DNA of 9,046 nt. Origin: Rhodocyclaceae bacterium. Lineage in GTDB: Bacteria; Pseudomonadota; Gammaproteobacteria; Burkholderiales; Rhodocyclaceae. A program made the translations under genes and the position numbers. Where the stretch lies: positions 1 to 9,046 of the forward strand of contig JAUYFZ010000016.1 in the NCBI GenBank assembly GCA_030689585.1, read 5' to 3'. Of this stretch, positions 5,511 through 9,046 are shown piece after piece. The notes under the pieces were generated by a model that made no database searches, was not told where the DNA came from, and saw only the letters and a list, made by a program, of their open reading frames with translations. Position 1 is the first letter of the stretch. Each line of letters starts with the position of its first letter.

Positions 5511-6046
5511 AACCCTATGCGATTGAAACAAGAGCAATTGCAAGCGTATCCGTGTCCTGCATTTTGAAAACCGCCCGCGTGGAGGTTTGCTCTCATTCCT
5601 TGGCACTTGGTTTGTTTGATGTCATTCTTGAACAACGTAACAAGAAATACATCATCAAAGTAATTATCGCCAGCGGCTCTGAAAAACCTTATTATTTGCG
5701 CAAATTCGGCATGTCTGAAAAAGGCTGCTTTATATTGGAGCCAACATTGGACAATCACGGGTTGGTAGATGGGTTGGTAGATGGGTTGGTAGATGGGTTG
5801 GTAGATGGGTTGGTAGATGGGTTGGTAGATGGGTTGGTAGATGGGTTGGTAGATGGGCAGCAACGCATCTTGATATTGATCAGGGATAACCCACGCATTT
5901 CCAAGCGAGAAATGGCTGCTTCCCTCGACATCAGCACTACCGCTATTGATGAAAACATCGTTGCGCTAAAGGATAAAGGACTGTTACAGCGCATTGGATT
6001 GGGTAAAGCGGGCTACTGGGTGCTTTTGGATAATGCTCATGAATAA
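5507..6046 (+). pseudogene. Shrunken AlbA_2/winged-helix (COG2865, RecG-like regulator) gene, still an open frame
   Basis: The frame encodes about 179 residues from GTG 5507, which overlaps the Uma2 stop; an ATG at 5474 lies inside Uma2. Recognisable pieces are the end of a Schlafen-type AlbA_2 domain (LGLFDVILEQ, then ASGSEKPYYLRKFGMSEKG, roughly 5600-5735), a run of eight GLVD units (5759-5854), and a C-terminal winged helix (QQRILILIRDNPRISKREM onward, with ISTTAIDENI and KGLLQRIG, 5858-6030). Intact relatives carry a full AlbA_2 N-terminus and several hundred residues with an ATPase-like region before the linker and winged helix. Here the first about 30 residues match nothing I know, and homology jumps from GCFI straight to the linker. 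That indicates an internal deletion plus a lost N-terminus. It may be a dead relic or a miniature DNA-binding protein. Its TAA overlaps the start of the next GT4 gene. Confidence 0.65.
5759..5854 (+). repeat. Perfect 12-bp tandem repeat, eight copies
   Basis: The unit GGGTTGGTAGAT is repeated eight times without a mismatch (96 bp) and followed by one more GGG. Read in frame it gives (Gly-Leu-Val-Asp)8. The unit length is a multiple of three, so copy-number change alters linker length but not frame. Regularly spaced GGG and GG runs could favour G-quadruplex formation on this strand. The identity of all copies points to recent expansion or active turnover. Confidence 0.97.
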
Positions 6047-7157
6047 ACAAACTGCGTATCCGTTAAAAATCGTCCACACAGAAGCCTCCGGTGGTTGGGG
6101 TGGGCAGGAAATTCGCATCCTCGACGAATCGAAAGGCATGATCGAGCGTGATCACGAGGTTACTGTCATTTGCTCGCCTAAATCTCGTATTTTTGAAGAG
6201 GGACTTCGTCGTGGTGTGCCAACGGTTACCTTGCCCATCGGACGAAAAAATCTGAGGGGTTTTCTTGCAATGCGTCGCTGGCTCAAGATGAATCCTGTTG
6301 ATGTCATCAACACCCACAGCTCCACGGATACTTGGCTTGCCGCACTTGCTTGTCAAACATTGCGACACCCACCGTCGTTAGTGCGAACGCGCCATGTTTC
6401 GGTGCCGGTCGCAAATAATTTTGCGAACCGTTGGCTTTATAAAAATGCTATACGGCATGTGGTAACTACCGGAGAATCTTTGCGTCGACAGTTAATCGAG
6501 CAAAACGGAATTCCTGCGGAATGCATTACTTCGATACCTACAGGTATTGATCCGTTGCGGTTTCATCCAGGCGATAAGGCAGAAATACGGCGCACATTAG
6601 GGCTTAATCCTACGGGGCATTACATTGGAATCGTCGCCACCTTGCGCAGTTGGAAAGGACACTTGTATTTATTAGAAGCTTTTGCCTCGCTGAATCAACC
6701 GGAATGGACGCTTCTTATTGTTGGCGATGGCCCTATGCGCACTGCAATTGAGGCAAAAATTATCGAACTTGGGATAGAAAATCGCGTTCAACTGGTGGGG
6801 CAACAGAATAACCCGGAAGACTGGTTGCGTGCCTTGGATATTTTTGTGTTACCGTCTTACGCCAATGAAGGTGTACCTCAAGCGTTGTTACAGGCGATGT
6901 TTACCGGACTGCCTATTGTGACAACACCTGTGGGTGCTATTCTTGAAGCGGTTAGCGATAATGAAACGGCATTGATTGTGCCTCACAAAAATTCGTTAGC
7001 ATTGGCTGCTGCACTGACGCGATTGATATCTGATAGCGCGTTAGGTTTGCGGCTTGGTGGGGCTGCACGAGAAAAGGCTAAGATGCACTTTTTGAGGAAT
7101 TGGATGTTGGATAAAATGGAAAGCATCATGAGCCTTGCGATGGATTTCAAATCATGA
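6039..7157 (+). CDS. Glycosyltransferase family 4 protein
   Basis: A 372-residue GT-B glycosyltransferase, best read from ATG 6039 (MNKQTAYPLKIVHTEASGG); ATG 6033 would add two residues. The N-terminal domain has the glycine-rich loop GGWGGQE (18-24), DVINTHSSTD (88-97) and VRTRHVSVPV (115-124). The linker TSIPTGIDPLRF (164-175) leads to the donor-binding domain with VATLRSWKG (199-207), LLIVGDGP (225-232), VQLVGQQ (250-256) and EGVPQALLQAMFTGLPIVTT (277-296). The second Glu of the usual E-x7-E motif is Gln285; I recall this as a feature of this subgroup rather than damage. The likely role is transfer of a sugar to LPS core or a similar glycan at the cytoplasmic membrane. It overlaps the preceding remnant by 8 bp and ends in an ATGA overlap with the methyltransferase, so it is probably translationally coupled on both sides. 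Confidence 0.92.
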   Translation: MNKQTAYPLKIVHTEASGGWGGQEIRILDESKGMIERDHEVTVICSPKSRIFEEGLRRGVPTVTLPIGRKNLRGFLAMRRWLKMNPVDVINTHSSTDTWLAALACQTLRHPPSLVRTRHVSVPVANNFANRWLYKNAIRHVVTTGESLRRQLIEQNGIPAECITSIPTGIDPLRFHPGDKAEIRRTLGLNPTGHYIGIVATLRSWKGHLYLLEAFASLNQPEWTLLIVGDGPMRTAIEAKIIELGIENRVQLVGQQNNPEDWLRALDIFVLPSYANEGVPQALLQAMFTGLPIVTTPVGAILEAVSDNETALIVPHKNSLALAAALTRLISDSALGLRLGGAAREKAKMHFLRNWMLDKMESIMSLAMDFKS

Positions 7158-7795
7158 AAACAGAGCAAATAAGCTTTAACACTCGCAGAGCGCGTAGCGA
7201 ATTTGTTGCAAAACGATTTGCAGATGTTATAAATGGGAATGTGCTAGACGTTGGTTGTTATGAAGCTCCTCTTAGAGAATTATTATGCAGCTGCAATTAT
7301 TTCGGCATAGATATTGCGGGCAATCCTGACATGAAGATTAATATCGATACCGTAGATGGGCTGCCATTTCAAAACAGTTCGAAAGATTGCGTGTTATGCA
7401 TAGAAGTTCTTGAACACCTTGAGAATTTTCATTCTATATTTGACGAACTTATGCGCATAAGCAATCGCTATATACTTATTTCATTGCCAAATAGTTGGCG
7501 AGATGCACGTGTCCCTCTTGAAAGAGGTTGTGGTACTTTCGCTCATTATGGTTTGCCTATCGAAAAACCTACGGATAGACATCGTTGGTTTTTTAACCAT
7601 ACTCAAGCGCATGATTTCTTATTGGAAAAGGCTGGTAGGCATGGACTTAAAGTGATCGAAATGTTTGCTACTGAACCAAAACGACCGATGTTGCTACGTT
7701 GGCTGCGCCGTATTTGTTATCCTGGTGATAAGTATATGAATCGTTACAGTCAGACGATTTGGTGTGTGCTGCAGAAATCCCATAATCACACATGA
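7154..7795 (+). CDS. Class I SAM-dependent methyltransferase (Methyltransf_11 type)
   Basis: A 213-residue protein with a Rossmann-type methyltransferase core. Motif I is VLDVGCYEAPL (30-40), the acidic ribose-binding residue lies in YFGIDIAG (49-56), the motif II/III region is DCVLCIEVLEHLEN (78-91), and the next strand is YILISLPN (106-113). The C-terminal half (HYGLPIEKPTDRHRWFF at 131-147, then a basic RWLRRICYPGDKYMNRY segment) may position an acceptor; I do not recognise a specific substrate. Its place between glycosyltransferases suggests methylation of a surface sugar or lipid-linked intermediate. The start codon overlaps the GT4 stop (ATGA at 7154) and its own stop overlaps the GT9 start (ATGA at 7792). 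No Shine-Dalgarno is visible, consistent with coupling. The gene looks A+T-richer than its neighbours. Confidence 0.9.
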   Translation: MKTEQISFNTRRARSEFVAKRFADVINGNVLDVGCYEAPLRELLCSCNYFGIDIAGNPDMKINIDTVDGLPFQNSSKDCVLCIEVLEHLENFHSIFDELMRISNRYILISLPNSWRDARVPLERGCGTFAHYGLPIEKPTDRHRWFFNHTQAHDFLLEKAGRHGLKVIEMFATEPKRPMLLRWLRRICYPGDKYMNRYSQTIWCVLQKSHNHT

Positions 7796-8892
7796 CAGCA
7801 AGTAAGCAAATAAGTCGCTTATTGATTATTCCGCTAGCGTTGTTACGGCGCATATCCCGTAAGGCATACGATCCTAAACATGAATATTGCCGCATCTTGG
7901 TGGCGCATCATTTATTACTGGGCGACACGCTGTTATTGACCCCCATGCTCGCCAAGCTGCGGCAGCGGTATCCTGAAGCCAAAATATGGATGACAGTGAT
8001 TCCGTCATTGGTTTCTCTTTATGAAGGTTGCCCCTACGGCGTTCGTGTATTACCTTATCACCCCAAACAGGTTTCGACACTATGGCATTGGTTGAAATTT
8101 AGTCATTTCGATCTTGCCGTTGTGCCCGGTGATAATCGGTATGCGTGGTTGGCTAGAGCCTTGGGGGCACGCACTATCGTTGCGTTAGCAGGAGACGGAC
8201 GTGCTTGGAAGGACTGGCAGGTAGATTGGCACGTTCCGTGGCCGAAAGCACCGTGTACTTTGGCGGAAATTTTCATGGCTCTTGTCGATGGTCAGGAACC
8301 ATCACCCTATACGCCATCGCAATGGCCTTTTGTGGCACCAGAAAACGCGTTACCTGTCTCGTCCTACTGTGTGATGCATGTTAGTGCGCGAAACTCTCTT
8401 CGCCGTTGGTCGGCAACTCATTGGCATAGCCTTGCGAACATCATGAGGTTGCGTGGTTTCAGGATTGTTTGGAGCACCGCCCCCGGTGAAGCGGCTTTGC
8501 TCGAATCGGTGACTCCTGCATCGAACGATATTCAGATTCCCGGCACGCTTGATTTGTTAGGGTTACGTCATTTACTTACCCACGCGAATCTGTTGATCAC
8601 CGTTGAAACCGGTATTGCTCATCTGTGTCGGCTAACGGGTACTCCGTCAATCGTTATCTTTGGTCAAGGAAACCCGACGTTGCACGGAAATGAGTCATTT
8701 TGGCGATCAGCCAGCCCGATGCAACCCCTGTTCGAGGAGAACATCTCTTGCCGTGACCAATCACATGTGTTTGGTCGCATCCTGCCTTGGGTCAAGCGTT
8801 GTGATCGCACCTTAAACTCGTGCGGACAGCCAAAGTGTATTGATGCCATTTTGCCGGAGCAGGTCGCACGGGCGACGGACATTCTTCAATGA
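7792..8892 (+). CDS. Glycosyltransferase family 9 protein (heptosyltransferase-like)
   Basis: A 366-residue GT-B enzyme. The family N-terminal motif appears at 35-52 (ILVAHHLLLGDTLLLTPM) with Asp45 in the position of the catalytic Asp of WaaC-type heptosyltransferases. The C-terminal domain has VMHVSARNSLRRW (194-206), LLITVETGIAHL (267-278) and GTPSIVIFGQGNP (283-295), the nucleotide-sugar site. A Cys-rich tail (Cys320, Cys337, Cys344, Cys349, then ILPEQV) matches the C...C pattern common in GT9. About 33 residues precede the core, with a hydrophobic and basic stretch (LLIIPLALLRRISRK at 10-24) that GT9 enzymes usually lack; it may be an amphipathic membrane-association helix. It is likely to add heptose or another sugar to LPS core. 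ATGA overlaps join it to the methyltransferase upstream and the next GT9 downstream. Confidence 0.92.
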   Translation: MTASKQISRLLIIPLALLRRISRKAYDPKHEYCRILVAHHLLLGDTLLLTPMLAKLRQRYPEAKIWMTVIPSLVSLYEGCPYGVRVLPYHPKQVSTLWHWLKFSHFDLAVVPGDNRYAWLARALGARTIVALAGDGRAWKDWQVDWHVPWPKAPCTLAEIFMALVDGQEPSPYTPSQWPFVAPENALPVSSYCVMHVSARNSLRRWSATHWHSLANIMRLRGFRIVWSTAPGEAALLESVTPASNDIQIPGTLDLLGLRHLLTHANLLITVETGIAHLCRLTGTPSIVIFGQGNPTLHGNESFWRSASPMQPLFEENISCRDQSHVFGRILPWVKRCDRTLNSCGQPKCIDAILPEQVARATDILQ

Positions 8893-9046
8893 AAATATTG
8901 ATCATCAAACGAGACAAGATAGGCGACATGCTACTCACAACTCCGCTTATTGCGATGATTAAGGCGAAGGCATCCTCTAGTGATCTCCATGTCCTTGCTA
9001 ATACCTACAACGGCTGGGTAGTACAGAATAATCCGAACGTGGATTA
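8889..9046 (+). CDS. Second GT9 (heptosyltransferase-like) gene, 5' part only
   Basis: The first 52 codons are visible; the gene runs off the window. The N-terminus MKILIIKRDKIGDMLLTTPL is a textbook GT9 start with the Gly-Asp pair (12-13) at the catalytic position, followed by a basic helix and a new strand (LHVLANTYNGWVV). Unlike the GT9 just upstream, it has no N-terminal extension. The start overlaps the previous stop (ATGA at 8889). Two adjacent GT9 genes are typical of LPS core clusters, where they add successive heptoses or similar residues. Specificity cannot be judged from this fragment. Confidence 0.9.
   Translation, partial: MKILIIKRDKIGDMLLTTPLIAMIKAKASSSDLHVLANTYNGWVVQNNPNVD

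Noticed and set aside
5517..5567. Short frame MRLKQEQLQAYPCPAF after Uma2 as the missing AlbA_2 N-terminus
   Set aside because: It stops after 16 codons and shows none of the AlbA_2 N-terminal features, so it does not restore the missing domain.
5759..5854. CRISPR-like array
   Set aside because: The units are 12 bp, directly adjacent and without spacers, and lie in a coding frame. It is a minisatellite.
5402..5863. Minus-strand frame with a repeated Ile-Tyr-Gln-Pro run
   Set aside because: It is only the reverse reading of the 12-bp tandem repeat plus antisense of the Uma2 and AlbA_2 frames; there is no family resemblance outside the repeat.

Overview
The window looks like chromosome of a Pseudomonadota bacterium, most likely a gamma- or betaproteobacterium. 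This is inferred from the RfaG/WaaG-like glycosyltransferase, the GT9 (heptosyltransferase-type) genes typical of lipopolysaccharide (LPS) core synthesis, and the proteobacterial style of the CobD and CobO proteins. No rRNA, tRNA or other marker fixes the genus. Base composition is mixed: the cobalamin genes look G+C-rich, while the 3' half of the ATPase gene (about 4020-4820) and the methyltransferase gene look A+T-richer. These are impressions by eye, not computed values.

Layout. (1) 1-510: a C-rich palindromic repeat, then a small antitoxin-like gene with an AbrB DNA-binding half and a Phd/YefM-like tail, with no recognisable toxin after it. (2) 507-2088: two cobalamin genes, cobD (+) and cobO (-), converging and overlapping by 23 bp. 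(3) 2168-3313: a GT4 glycosyltransferase transcribed away from cobO. (4) 3314-3631: a gene-free stretch with several hairpins and two copies of the same palindromic repeat in opposite orientation. (5) 3632-6046: an accessory block made of an AAA_14/DUF4143 ATPase, a Uma2-family (DUF820) nuclease-like protein with its own promoter, and a shrunken AlbA_2/winged-helix gene carrying eight perfect 12-bp repeats. (6) 6039-9046: a tightly coupled run of GT4, methyltransferase, GT9 and a second GT9 cut by the window edge, each joined to the next by an ATGA stop/start overlap.

How it fits together. The GT4, methyltransferase and two GT9 enzymes are expected to act at the cytoplasmic face of the inner membrane, adding and modifying sugars of the LPS core or a related surface glycan. 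The first GT4 gene (2168) has the same theme but is separated from the others by about 2.7 kb of accessory genes, as if an island had entered or grown inside a surface-polysaccharide locus. cobD and cobO belong to adenosylcobalamin synthesis: CobD makes the aminopropanol phosphate of the nucleotide loop and CobO adenosylates the corrin. Most of the unusual sequence lies in the accessory block and in the antitoxin-like gene: domain-swapped or internally deleted proteins, repeats that reach into a start codon, and an in-frame minisatellite. I did not find a clearly new multi-gene system. The best candidates for something undescribed are the hybrid AbrB/Phd protein and the miniature AlbA_2-(GLVD)8-winged-helix protein.
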